Numbered from the stretch's first letter, positions 10,302 through 20,018 are shown. The stretch: 49,083 bases of DNA from Bacteroidota bacterium (GCA_030833525.1 JAURGZ010000010.1:1-49083); one strand, 5' to 3'. Made by a program: numbers and translations. Notes: generated by a model from the letters alone, not told the origin.

Positions 10302-11270
10302 ATGTCAGAGAATTCAGAAAAATTTACGGTCACCATCGACGGGAAAACCATTCAGGTTGACCGCGGCACGACCATTCTCAACGCTGCTCGTCAAATTGGA
10401 GGAGAAGTCGTTCCACCCGCCATGTGCTACTACAGCAGTTTAAAAGGCAGCGGTGGCAAATGCCGCACTTGTTTGGTAGAGGTATCCAAAGGTTCTGAAA
10501 AAGATCCACGTCCCATGCCCAAATTGGTGGCTTCCTGCAGCACTACCGTTATGGATGGCATGGAAGTCAAGAACAAAACCTCTGAGCGCGTGGTTGACGC
10601 CCGCGGGGGAGTGGTTGAATTCTTGCTTTTGAATCACCCCTTGGATTGCCCTGTGTGCGACCAAGCTGGAGAATGCAAGCTGCAAGATTTGGCTTTTGAA
10701 CATGGCCACTCGAAGACCCGTTACGAATTCCAACGTCGGGAATTCGATAAAATTGACATTGGACCCTACATTCAACTTCACATGACGCGTTGCATCATGT
10801 GTTACCGTTGCGTGCACACGGCCAATCAATTGACCGACAAACGCGAACACGGTGTACTGCACCGCGGAGACGCCGCTGAGATTGGAACTTTCATTGAAAA
10901 ATCATTGGAAAACGACTTCATCGGCAACGTGATCGATGTTTGCCCCGTAGGTGCCTTGACTGACAAGACCTTCCGTTTTCGTTCCCGTGTTTGGTACACC
11001 AAGCCCATGGATGCTTCATGCGAATGCAGCAAGTGCAGCGGAAAAGCCGTTTTGTGGATGATTGGCAACGACATCGCACGCGTAACTGGTCGCAAAGATG
11101 AAAATGGAGAAGTCACCGATTTCATTTGCAACGAATGCCGTTTCGACAAGAAAGAACTCAGCCAATGGAAGGTAGAAGGACCTCGTAAAATTGAGCGTTC
11201 ATCGGTTATTTCGGCTGGTCATTACGAGCAAGAAGCACCTGCTCATACACCTTTATTAAACAAAGCCTAA
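10302..11270 (+). CDS. nuoG: NADH-quinone oxidoreductase subunit G, short form (Fe-S domains only)
   Basis: GGKCRTCLVEV, HPLDCPVCDQAGECKLQD, CIMCYRC...DVCPVGALTDK; ends at 322 aa without a molybdopterin domain. Confidence 0.93.
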   Translation: MSENSEKFTVTIDGKTIQVDRGTTILNAARQIGGEVVPPAMCYYSSLKGSGGKCRTCLVEVSKGSEKDPRPMPKLVASCSTTVMDGMEVKNKTSERVVDARGGVVEFLLLNHPLDCPVCDQAGECKLQDLAFEHGHSKTRYEFQRREFDKIDIGPYIQLHMTRCIMCYRCVHTANQLTDKREHGVLHRGDAAEIGTFIEKSLENDFIGNVIDVCPVGALTDKTFRFRSRVWYTKPMDASCECSKCSGKAVLWMIGNDIARVTGRKDENGEVTDFICNECRFDKKELSQWKVEGPRKIERSSVISAGHYEQEAPAHTPLLNKA

Positions 11271-12292
11271 TGGATGCCGCACTGCTAATAGAGAAATCAA
11301 TCTTTGTTTTGATTCTGACTGCCATAACCTTGGGAATGGCAGCCTACATGACCTATGGAGAGCGCAAAATCGCTGCCTTTTTCCAAGATCGCATCGGTCC
11401 TGACCGTGCCGGTCCGTTTGGCATTCTGCAACCTTTGGCCGATGCCGGGAAATTGTTCTTCAAAGAAGAGTTGATACCCAAAAATTCAGAACGTTGGATG
11501 TTCATTTTAGGCCCAGGTTTGGCCATGATTACGGCCTGCATCACCAGTGCCGTTATTCCCTGGGGTGACACCTTGCCCTGGGGCGATCGCCTGATCAGCC
11601 TGCAAGTGGCCGACATCAACATTGGAGTATTGTACATTGTCGGCATCGTTTCTGTAGGTGTATATGGAATCATGATTGGAGGCTGGGCTTCCAACAACAA
11701 ATACAGCTTGTTTGGTGCCATTCGCGCCAGTGCCCAAATGATCAGTTATGAATTGAGCATGGGTCTTGCATTGATTGCTGTGATCATGATGAGCGGTACG
11801 CTGAGCTTGAAAGAGATTGTAGAACAACAGCAGGGTTTGAACTGGAACATTTGGTACCAGCCCCTCGGTTTCATCATATTCTTTACCTGCGCACTCGCCG
11901 AGTGTAACCGCGCTCCCTTCGATATGGCTGAATGCGAAACAGAATTGATAGGCGGTTATAACGTAGAATATTCTTCCATGAAACTGGGTTTCTACTTGTT
12001 TGCCGAATACATCAACATGTTTGTCTCAAGCGCCTTGATGGCCACCGTTTACCTAGGCGGATACAATTTCCCAGGTTTGGAATTGATCAGCAATCCCACG
12101 CTGTTGGCTTTTGCCCAGATCGGGGTCATGTTCGCGAAAGTCATTTTCTTCATTTTTGTCTTCATGTGGATTCGCTGGACTTTGCCCCGTTTCCGCTACG
12201 ACCAATTGATGCACTTGGGCTGGAAGGGCCTCATTCCCTTAGCCATAGTCAACATGCTGCTTACAGGTGCAGTCATGCTGTACTTTGCTTAA
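11270..12292 (+). CDS. nuoH: NADH-quinone oxidoreductase subunit H
   Basis: YGERKIAAFFQDRIGPDRAGPFGILQPLADAGKLFFKE, CNRAPFDMAECETELIGGYNVEYSSMKLG. Confidence 0.97.
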   Translation: MDAALLIEKSIFVLILTAITLGMAAYMTYGERKIAAFFQDRIGPDRAGPFGILQPLADAGKLFFKEELIPKNSERWMFILGPGLAMITACITSAVIPWGDTLPWGDRLISLQVADINIGVLYIVGIVSVGVYGIMIGGWASNNKYSLFGAIRASAQMISYELSMGLALIAVIMMSGTLSLKEIVEQQQGLNWNIWYQPLGFIIFFTCALAECNRAPFDMAECETELIGGYNVEYSSMKLGFYLFAEYINMFVSSALMATVYLGGYNFPGLELISNPTLLAFAQIGVMFAKVIFFIFVFMWIRWTLPRFRYDQLMHLGWKGLIPLAIVNMLLTGAVMLYFA

Positions 12293-12308
12293 TAGTGAAT
12301 TTCAGATA

Positions 12309-13655
12309 TTATGAAAGGCCTTGGAAATGCTCCAGGGCCTTTTCCATTTTCATGCCCCTAGAACCTTTGATGAAGGCATATGAAGCCTCAATGGGATGCG
12401 TATCCAGCCAAGCCAAAAGAGCCTCGGCAGAATCGAATACCATGGGAAAGGAGCCTGCAGCTGCCTTGAACCGAGGACCGCACAGATAAACATCCAAACC
12501 CGGCTGTTGAAACAACCAATCCAAGATTGCCTTGTGCTCAGCCACCTCGTTTTCACCCAATTCAAACATATCACCCAACAAGACAGCTTTGCGGTTAATT
12601 TCAGGGCCTTCCAAGCGAACAAAGTCAGACAAAGCGGCCAACATGCTACTCGGGTTGGCATTGTAGGCATCTAAGTATACTTGGGTTTTGGGAGTTTGAA
12701 CCCACTGAGAACGATTGTTGCTCGGAACATAGGAACAACAAGCCGCTGCCGCTTGATCGAGTGAAATACCCAATTCCATTCCGATAGCGATGGCCGCTAA
12801 GACATTGTACAAATTGTAGCTACCTCCCAATTGAGCTTGAAACGTTCCATGCCATGCACGGGTCGTTGAGCCAACAACGGGCAGTCCCAACTCAAAATTC
12901 AAATGGGGCATGGCTGATAAAACACGCCCATGTAGATCAGCCGTTTCAGATTGAATGCCGTAACTGAACTTGGATTCCAACCGTTTGGACATGTTGCTTA
13001 GCCAAGCATCATCAGCATTCACGAAGGCTTTTCCCCCGCATTCTTGAAGGCGCAAGTACAATTCACTTTCTTCTCTGGCCACCGCTTCTTCGGTTCCAAA
13101 TCCCTCGAGATGTTCCTTGCCAATGTTGGTGATAACCCCGTAGTGGGGGCGAAACAATTGGCAAAGCTCTTCCATTTCCCCCGGGTGGTTGGTTCCCAAT
13201 TCCACAACTGCGATCTCGTGTTCTTCGCGCAAAGCCAACAAGGTCATGGGCACACCCACATGGTTGTTGAAATTGCCAGGCGTGGCATAAACCTTGAATT
13301 TTTCAGCCAAAACAAGGTGGATCAACTCCTTGGTAGACGTTTTCCCATTGCTTCCACCTACGGCTATAAAACGCGTAGAAAGGGTAGAGGCATGGTAGGC
13401 AGCCAAGGCTTGAAAGGCCTCTAATGAATCTTCTACCCACAAAACACGGTCATGAGATTGGAACTCTTCATTGTCTGTCAACAAGAATGCCACATCCTTG
13501 TCCAAGACTTCTTGCACCAGCAAATTGGCGTCGAATCGCTCGCCCCTGAGGCAAACAAAAAAGTCGCCGGGACCCGCCTTGCGACTATCGGTGCAATATT
13601 CCATACCGCAGGAAACAAAATGGCCGTATATGCGGTCTATGGACATAGGATTCAT
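12309..13655 (-). CDS. murF: UDP-N-acetylmuramoyl-tripeptide--D-alanyl-D-alanine ligase; start MNPMSIDRIYGHF
   Basis: TDSRKAGPGDFFVCLRGERFD, AVGGSNGKTSTKELIHLVL, LDAYNANPSSM, KGSRGMKMEKAL. Confidence 0.95.
   Translation of the reverse strand: MNPMSIDRIYGHFVSCGMEYCTDSRKAGPGDFFVCLRGERFDANLLVQEVLDKDVAFLLTDNEEFQSHDRVLWVEDSLEAFQALAAYHASTLSTRFIAVGGSNGKTSTKELIHLVLAEKFKVYATPGNFNNHVGVPMTLLALREEHEIAVVELGTNHPGEMEELCQLFRPHYGVITNIGKEHLEGFGTEEAVAREESELYLRLQECGGKAFVNADDAWLSNMSKRLESKFSYGIQSETADLHGRVLSAMPHLNFELGLPVVGSTTRAWHGTFQAQLGGSYNLYNVLAAIAIGMELGISLDQAAAACCSYVPSNNRSQWVQTPKTQVYLDAYNANPSSMLAALSDFVRLEGPEINRKAVLLGDMFELGENEVAEHKAILDWLFQQPGLDVYLCGPRFKAAAGSFPMVFDSAEALLAWLDTHPIEASYAFIKGSRGMKMEKALEHFQGLS
12313..12350 (+). 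terminator. Probable rho-independent terminator for the nuo operon, inside the 3' end of murF
   Basis: GAAAGGCCTTGGA-aatgc-TCCAGGGCCTTTT: 13-bp stem with G.T wobbles, then T-rich ccatttt. Confidence 0.6.
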
Positions 13656-13660
13656 ACCTT

Positions 13661-13668
13661 CAAAGGTA
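13661..13668 (-). promoter_or_regulatory. -7 box TACCTTTG, 5 nt before the murF ATG
   Basis: Minus strand TACCTTTG-AAGGT-ATG; exact TAnnTTTG. Confidence 0.55.
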
Positions 13669-13712
13669 GCAAGTCCCGATAGATTGGTCACCATTCCCTA
13701 TCTTAGTATCCC

Positions 13713-15992
13713 ATGCGATTAGCAGCCGCCTTTAGCTTTTTCCTCCTGGCCTCGGCCTTGAAAGCCCAACCCGGATTCTTTGTGCAATCGCGTTACCCCA
13801 TTGACATCAATGGAAAACGCGTTGAACAGCCTCTGACCGGCGGTTGGAATAGCCCTCAATTCCAAAGCATGGACATCAATCAAGACGGTCGCCCTGACAT
13901 GATTGTCTTTGACAGAACCGATGCTCACTTGGAAACTTGGATTCGCAATTCGAAAGGAGAATTGATTTGGGACATGCGCTATGCATCGGCTTTTCCCAGC
14001 GGCCATTATTTTTATAAGTTGGCTGATGTGAACAGCGATGGCAAAGCTGACGTGTTTACCTTGAGTGAAAGCGGTGATTTGTACATTTACCTCAACCGCA
14101 CAGGCAGCGCTGACACTGTTCCCCGATTTGAGATTCGACTGAATACCTACGGCGAAGCCGGCCCCCAATTTTATCGCAATCAATACGATAGCACCTTTTT
14201 CATTCTTCACAATCTGCTTTCGTTCTCCAACACCGACATGCCCGAAGTGTTAGACATCGATGGGGATGGGGACCTGGACATTGTCAAATACGATCCCTGG
14301 AATTTGACCTACACAGAATTTCGGGATGTGCGAGCTGAAAAAGGCTGGTCCAGCGACACTTTCGAGTTCCAAGTCATGGATGTGTGCTTTGGCTATTTCA
14401 ACGAAGGATTTGACAACAGCATCGTATTGGGTGAATGCCCATATGAAAAGAAATATTCGCCGCGCCATGTAGGCGGTAGCTCCTGTTTTTTCTACGACCG
14501 TGAAGGCGATGGCGATATGGATATGGTCATTTCCAATGTGGGATTCAAGCGTTTTACCTATTTGAAAAACGGTTGGAAAGATTTCCAAACCGAGTATGAT
14601 AGCATGATTGCGGTTGATACGCTATTCCCCTTTGCAAGCGGCGAAGATTTTCACCAATTCGCATTCCCCGCGGGTTATTTGGCTGATGCCGATGGAGATG
14701 GCCAGCGTGACCTCTTGATTGCTCCCAATTCAGCAGCCGAAGGAAAAGAAAGCCACCAAGTCAGTTATTACCGCGGCACTAAAAATGGGCAGCAGCAAAA
14801 CTGGGCCCTGCAAACGCATGACTTCATGGGAGATGCGCGATTGGATTTGGGAGCGCGCTCGTCTCCATGTGCTTTGGATGTCGATTCCGATGGAGACATG
14901 GATCTGCTCGTGGCTTCCAATGGGGATTTTGAACAAACGCTAGGTTTGGCCGATCGCTTGTTTTTATTTGAAAATTTAGGGGCCCCCGATTATGCGTTAA
15001 AATTGAAAGACGACGATTACTTGGGCTTATCTGATTCGGGTTGGATGCAGATGGTGCCCGCCTCAGGGGATTTGGACAACGATGGAGATGTGGATTTGTT
15101 GATGGGCGTAGGGAATGGTCAGGTCCATTGGTTGAGCAACAAAGCTGGATCTGGACAGCCATGTGCCTTTGTATATGGCGGTCTACCCTTAGGAGCTTAT
15201 GCACCGGCATTCAACCAAACCAATGCAGCACCTTGCTTGCATGATTACAACGCTGATGGGAAAACCGATGTATTGGTGGGCTATTACGACGGTCGCATTT
15301 CGGCATTTGCGCAAGGAGAGGCCCAATCGTTTGTGAGAGAAAGCCAGCACGCATGGGGTGTTATTGCCAATGAGTGGCGAACCGATACCGAGCCTCCCAG
15401 TTACATGTCTTTTGGCTATGCCGTACCCCGTGTGGCCGACCTAGACTTGGATGGATCGGTTGAGCTGATTGTTGGGACCGCTCAGGGCCGTTTGCAGCGA
15501 TATGCCATTCAAGGACATTCCCTTCAAGACACCTTATTGCCCGACTGGAATTGGATCTTCCAAAAGGAATTGAATGGTGATTCTTCGGTCGCCGAGTTTG
15601 GCATTCGCGCCATTGGCGAACCCATGGATTTAGACGGAGATTCCATACCCGAAGTATTCATTGGCTCTCTCAGAGGGGGGCTCAACTTGGTCAAGAGTAC
15701 CCAAGGGCGGCAGGTCAACGCTTTGCGGCCCGCGATTCCCAGTTTGGATGTTCAATTATGGCCCAACCCCAATCATGGCTCATTTGAGCTCAACAGGGTT
15801 TCAGCCCAACAAGAAAACACGATTCGCGTTTATGACGCCACAGGTCGTATGGTTTGGACAGGCCACATGGCCAAAGGGGAGAAGCGCTGCCTTGTTCAAC
15901 TCAGCGGTAAAGAAGCCGGATGCTATTGGTTGGTGGTGGAAACTGAAAAGGCTGATCAGAGAAAAACCCTTCCATTGATCATTCAACCCTAA
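13713..15992 (+). CDS. Secreted FG-GAP/VCBS-repeat protein with T9SS C-terminal sorting domain
   Basis: Signal peptide MRLAAAFSFFLLASALKAQ; repeated DxDGDxDLxx (DIDGDGDLDIV, DVDSDGDMDLLV, DLDNDGDVDLLMG); CTD VQLWPNPNHGSFEL...VYDATGRMVW. Confidence 0.88.
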   Translation: MRLAAAFSFFLLASALKAQPGFFVQSRYPIDINGKRVEQPLTGGWNSPQFQSMDINQDGRPDMIVFDRTDAHLETWIRNSKGELIWDMRYASAFPSGHYFYKLADVNSDGKADVFTLSESGDLYIYLNRTGSADTVPRFEIRLNTYGEAGPQFYRNQYDSTFFILHNLLSFSNTDMPEVLDIDGDGDLDIVKYDPWNLTYTEFRDVRAEKGWSSDTFEFQVMDVCFGYFNEGFDNSIVLGECPYEKKYSPRHVGGSSCFFYDREGDGDMDMVISNVGFKRFTYLKNGWKDFQTEYDSMIAVDTLFPFASGEDFHQFAFPAGYLADADGDGQRDLLIAPNSAAEGKESHQVSYYRGTKNGQQQNWALQTHDFMGDARLDLGARSSPCALDVDSDGDMDLLVASNGDFEQTLGLADRLFLFENLGAPDYALKLKDDDYLGLSDSGWMQMVPASGDLDNDGDVDLLMGVGNGQVHWLSNKAGSGQPCAFVYGGLPLGAYAPAFNQTNAAPCLHDYNADGKTDVLVGYYDGRISAFAQGEAQSFVRESQHAWGVIANEWRTDTEPPSYMSFGYAVPRVADLDLDGSVELIVGTAQGRLQRYAIQGHSLQDTLLPDWNWIFQKELNGDSSVAEFGIRAIGEPMDLDGDSIPEVFIGSLRGGLNLVKSTQGRQVNALRPAIPSLDVQLWPNPNHGSFELNRVSAQQENTIRVYDATGRMVWTGHMAKGEKRCLVQLSGKEAGCYWLVVETEKADQRKTLPLIIQP

Positions 15993-16626
15993 GTTGCTGT
16001 ACATGGGGGTCTAAGGCCCATTTTTCTTGGCAGAATGAATATTCTTCCAAGCGGTTCGAAGCCACTAGTACGGCCTGGTGTTGCAGGCATTCTTGCACCC
16101 AAGATACATACAAGTCTTCACCTGTTTTATCCAAATTGGTACAGGGTTCATCGACAATAGACAATGAAACATCTGCCCACAATGCTAACACCAATTTTAC
16201 GCGCTGCTTCATGCCCGAAGAATAGGTAGAAATGGGCTTTAGAAGGAGCTTTTTTGAATACCCGCAATCGTGTAAAAATCGCTCAGCATCGCAGCCCTTG
16301 CGAAACGGCACCAATTCATTTTGAAAATTGAACCATTCGTTCAAAGTCCATTCTTCGGGTAATTCCAATGCTGGAGACGACAAGGCAATGTACCCCAAAG
16401 GAGCCTGCAAAGACTGCTGATTGTCACCCCGCCATGTGCAAGAACCCTCACTGGGTTCTACTTGACCGGCTATCATCAAGGCCAAAGTAGATTTTCCTGA
16501 ACCGTTGGGACCCAGAAGAGCCAAACTTTGACCCGGCTTGGCGATCCACCGTTGGTTTACTGCGCGAAACAACCACTGTCTGTAGTAGCTCTTCCCCGCA
16601 TTTTCCAGGTGGATTTCCAAACTCAT
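15979..16626 (-). CDS. ABC transporter ATP-binding protein with atypical Q- and H-loops
   Basis: Walker A GPNGSGKSTL, signature YSSGMKQR, Walker B LSIVDEP, D-loop TNLD. Confidence 0.88.
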   Translation of the reverse strand: MSLEIHLENAGKSYYRQWLFRAVNQRWIAKPGQSLALLGPNGSGKSTLALMIAGQVEPSEGSCTWRGDNQQSLQAPLGYIALSSPALELPEEWTLNEWFNFQNELVPFRKGCDAERFLHDCGYSKKLLLKPISTYSSGMKQRVKLVLALWADVSLSIVDEPCTNLDKTGEDLYVSWVQECLQHQAVLVASNRLEEYSFCQEKWALDPHVQQLRVE

Positions 16627-17405
16627 TTGGCCAAATACCCTTTCATGATGCCCCGATCAGATTCGCGAATGAATTGCAAAATCTCATCGCGCTCGGGGGT
16701 GGGGACAAATTCGGTCTCAATGGTCTTCATGGCCTTAGACGCGTTGTGCCCCTTGACAAACAAGGTTCTATAGATGTCTTGAATCTCACGAATTTTTTCG
16801 TCGTTGAAATTGCGGCGTCTCAAACCAATCGAGTTGACCCCTTCGTAACTCAGGGGCTCACGAGCCGCTTTGGTGTAGGGAGGAACATCTTTGCGCACCA
16901 AAGAACCGCCTGAAATCATGGCATGTTGCCCAATTTTCACAAATTGGTGAACCAGGGCAGCCCCCCCCAAAATGGCCCAATCTCCAATGGTCACATGACC
17001 GGCCACTTGAACGCTGTTGGCCAAGATGCAATTGTTACCTACCACACAATCGTGCGCCAAGTGAACGTAGGCCATGAGCAGCACATTGGAACCCACTTTG
17101 GTGTAGCCCAAAGCTTTGGTGCCACGGTTGATGGTCACATATTCCCGAATGGTGCTGTTGTCACCAATCAAGGTCAAACTATCTTCTCCATCGAATTTCA
17201 AATCTTGGGGAATGGCGCCAATAGAAGCCCCTGGAAATACCCGAACCCCTTTGCCAATGCGGCTACCTTTGAAAATAGTCGCCCCCGACATGATGTGAGA
17301 ACCTTCCCCGATTTCTACGTCACCGTGAATGGTTACAAAGGGGTCAATGACAACCCCGTCGGCAATCTTGGCGGTAGGGTGAACGTAAGACAGTGGTTGA
17401 ATCAT
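16623..17405 (-). CDS. lpxA: Acyl-ACP--UDP-N-acetylglucosamine O-acyltransferase
   Basis: MIQPLSYVHPTAKIADGVVIDPFVTIHGDVEIGEGSHI hexapeptide repeats; YVHLAHDCVVGNNCILAN; GLRRRNF. Confidence 0.96.
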   Translation of the reverse strand: MIQPLSYVHPTAKIADGVVIDPFVTIHGDVEIGEGSHIMSGATIFKGSRIGKGVRVFPGASIGAIPQDLKFDGEDSLTLIGDNSTIREYVTINRGTKALGYTKVGSNVLLMAYVHLAHDCVVGNNCILANSVQVAGHVTIGDWAILGGAALVHQFVKIGQHAMISGGSLVRKDVPPYTKAAREPLSYEGVNSIGLRRRNFNDEKIREIQDIYRTLFVKGHNASKAMKTIETEFVPTPERDEILQFIRESDRGIMKGYLAK

Positions 17406-17406
17406 G

Positions 17407-18816
17407 TTAGGATATTTTAACAACTTGGGCCATCATTTCGGCCTCGCAAACTAATTTTTCGCCGACCCAAGCACGGCCGCGCATGACGCACAATCCTCGA
17501 CGTACGGGTTCGGTCAGTTCCAATTTCATGATCAGCGTATCGCCCGGCACAACCTTGTCTTTGAATTTGGCGTTATCTATCTTCAGGAAATAGGTTCCAT
17601 AGTTCTCGGGATCTTCCACCGTGCTCAAAATCAAAATACCACCGCATTGGGCCATGGCTTCGATTTGCAATACACCCGGGAAAATGGGATCTCCGGGAAA
17701 ATGGCCGTTGAAAAAATACTGGTCGTAGGTGATGTTCTTGATGCCCACCACCGAGGTCTCATCAACCGATAAAATCTTATCAACCAACAAGAAGGGATGC
17801 GCATGAGGCAACAACTTCATGACCTCTTTGGTGGTGTACAAAGGCTTTTCACTGGGATTGTAATGGGGAGCACCCGTCTGTTTGCGGCGCTGCTCCTTTT
17901 TCATGACCTGTTTGATCTTCTTGGCAAAAGCCACGTTGGATGCATGCCCAGGACGCGCAGCCATGATTTGTCCCTTGATGGGCATCCCCACCAGGGCCAA
18001 ATCGCCGATCATATCCAACAACTTGTGACGAGCGGGTTCATTCTGGAATCGCAATTCCAAATTGTTCAAGATTCCATCTTTCTTAACCGAGACACTGGGT
18101 TTGTTGAACACTTGGGCCAAACGATCCAACTCATCTTGTTGAACCTCACGATCGACAACCACAATGGCATTGTTCAAATCGCCGCCTTTGATCAAATCGT
18201 GCGCCAAAAGCTGCTCCAATTCATGCAAGAAACAAAAGGTGCGACAAGGAGCAATTTCCTCAATAAAATCTTTCAGGCCGGTAATTCCGGCGTGTTGACT
18301 TCCCAAAACAGGTGAGTTGTAATCCACCATCACGGTCAAACGGTATTCATCGACCGGCATGGCAATGATCTCTACCTTATTCTTTTCGTCGGTAAAGTGA
18401 ATGTTGTGGGGAATTTCAAAGTACTCGCGCTCGGCGTCTAACTCCTGTGTACCGGACTGTTGCAAGACCTCCACAAAAGGCTGAGAGCTGCCATCCATGA
18501 TGGGCATTTCGGGGCCGTTAATGTCAATCAAGACATTGTCAATTTCCAAACCCACCAAAGCGGCCAAAACGTGCTCAATCGTAGAAACTGTGGCTCCGTT
18601 TTTTTCCAACGTTGTGCCCCTCGATGTATCGGTAACCAAATCACAGTCGGCTTCAATGATGGGCTGACCCTCTAGATCTGTGCGGCGAAACTTATAGTAA
18701 TGGTGGGCCCCTGCCGGGTGAATGGTAACCGTCACTGAAGTACCGGTATGCAAACCCACTCCCGATAGCGAAACAGCTGTCTTTAAGGTGGTTTGTTTGG
18801 GATTGATCTCCGTCAT
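17407..18816 (-). CDS. lpxC/fabZ: Bifunctional LpxC/FabZ fusion
   Basis: N-terminal LpxC (SGVGLHTG, STIEHVLAALVGLEIDNV, HKLLDMIGDLAL) plus C-terminal FabZ (LPHAHPFLLVDKI, NGHFPGDPIFPGVLQIEAMAQ). Confidence 0.97.
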   Translation of the reverse strand: MTEINPKQTTLKTAVSLSGVGLHTGTSVTVTIHPAGAHHYYKFRRTDLEGQPIIEADCDLVTDTSRGTTLEKNGATVSTIEHVLAALVGLEIDNVLIDINGPEMPIMDGSSQPFVEVLQQSGTQELDAEREYFEIPHNIHFTDEKNKVEIIAMPVDEYRLTVMVDYNSPVLGSQHAGITGLKDFIEEIAPCRTFCFLHELEQLLAHDLIKGGDLNNAIVVVDREVQQDELDRLAQVFNKPSVSVKKDGILNNLELRFQNEPARHKLLDMIGDLALVGMPIKGQIMAARPGHASNVAFAKKIKQVMKKEQRRKQTGAPHYNPSEKPLYTTKEVMKLLPHAHPFLLVDKILSVDETSVVGIKNITYDQYFFNGHFPGDPIFPGVLQIEAMAQCGGILILSTVEDPENYGTYFLKIDNAKFKDKVVPGDTLIMKLELTEPVRRGLCVMRGRAWVGEKLVCEAEMMAQVVKIS

Positions 18817-18820
18817 ATTC

Positions 18821-19858
18821 TTATTTCTTTTCGTTGAGTTTATCGAGTTCTTTTTTCAGGGCTCGAACTTGTTTTTCTAAATCTGATAAATGCGATATAG
18901 CAATTGAAGTTCTGAGGTATTCTTGGACCGGGAGGGCAGGAGTACCCGAAAGTTTCAAGCCCGACTTCTCCAAGTTTCGGGTCAAGCCCGCTTGTCCACC
19001 CAGTTGGGTTTGGGCGGGTACGGTCAAATGACCTGAGACCCCGCTCTGCCCACCGAAAACGGAATATTCACCAATTTTTGTACTGCCTGCAATGCCGGCT
19101 TGTGCGGCAATGACCGTATGCTTGCCGACGATTACGTTGTGACCGATTTGCACCAAATTGTCCAGCTTGCTTCCTTCCAAAACCCGGGTTTGACCCATGG
19201 TAGCGCGGTCGATGGTGCAGTTGGCTCCGATTTCGACGTCGTCTTCCAGCACCACAATTCCCACTTGAGGTATCTTGTGATATCGTCCTTGTTCAAAAGC
19301 AAAACCAAACCCATCTGAACCAATGACAGTCCCAGCGTGAACGATGACTCGTTTTCCAATCTGAGAACCGGCATAGATACAGGCATTGGGGAATACAACC
19401 GTTTCGTCGCCCAGCGAAACACCCGCTCCAACGAAGGCATGAGGGTAGATTTTAACGCCTTGTCCCAATTGAACCCCGGCAGATACGTAAGCGCCCGCCC
19501 CAATGTAAGCATCTTCTGGGACTTGAACCCCTTCAGCCACAAAGGATCCATTCTCCACGCCCTTGGGATGCTCAATGGGATTGAACCAACGGCTCAATAC
19601 TTGACAAAAAGCGAAATAGGGATTTTTATGCCTGATCAATACGGCTGTAACCGCTTGAGAAGGCTGAAAATCCTCGGGAACCAGGATGGCCGAACAAGCG
19701 CTGTTGTAGACCCATGATTCGTATTTGGGATTGGACCAAAAACCCAAATCCCCCCGTTTGCCTTCTTCCAACTTTGCAACCCCGGTAATGACAAGGCTTT
19801 CATCTCCCTCAACCGAGGCAGACACCAGGCGTGCTATATCAGCTGTAGTTATGCTCAA
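18821..19858 (-). CDS. lpxD: UDP-3-O-(3-hydroxymyristoyl)glucosamine N-acyltransferase (TTG start)
   Basis: VIVHAGTVIGSDGFGFAFEQGRYHKIPQVGIVVLEDDVEIGANCTIDRATMGQT; left-handed beta helix repeats. Confidence 0.96.
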   Translation of the reverse strand: MSITTADIARLVSASVEGDESLVITGVAKLEEGKRGDLGFWSNPKYESWVYNSACSAILVPEDFQPSQAVTAVLIRHKNPYFAFCQVLSRWFNPIEHPKGVENGSFVAEGVQVPEDAYIGAGAYVSAGVQLGQGVKIYPHAFVGAGVSLGDETVVFPNACIYAGSQIGKRVIVHAGTVIGSDGFGFAFEQGRYHKIPQVGIVVLEDDVEIGANCTIDRATMGQTRVLEGSKLDNLVQIGHNVIVGKHTVIAAQAGIAGSTKIGEYSVFGGQSGVSGHLTVPAQTQLGGQAGLTRNLEKSGLKLSGTPALPVQEYLRTSIAISHLSDLEKQVRALKKELDKLNEKK

Positions 19859-20018
19859 GCTAATGGGCGAAATCTAAGATTCGCATCTTGTCGATGCAAA
19901 ATAAATCCATTTGATCCTCATTGGAACAAGAATTCTCCCACAGGAATGCGGCAGAGCCTAAGAATCGTCTAATCCTTTGGAATTTTCTTTCTATTTTAGC
20001 CCGGATAATCATCATTCT

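Noticed and set aside
14030-15110. Repeated GATGGxGATxxxGAT-like nucleotide patterns
   Set aside because: These encode FG-GAP/VCBS calcium-binding loops (DxDGDxD), not a DNA repeat array
17407-18816. LpxC-FabZ fusion as a novel fusion
   Set aside because: Already well known as standard in Bacteroidota
19859-20018. Short hairpin GCATC-ttgtc-GATGC between lpxD and the POT gene as a regulatory RNA
   Set aside because: Five-bp stem only; too likely by chance
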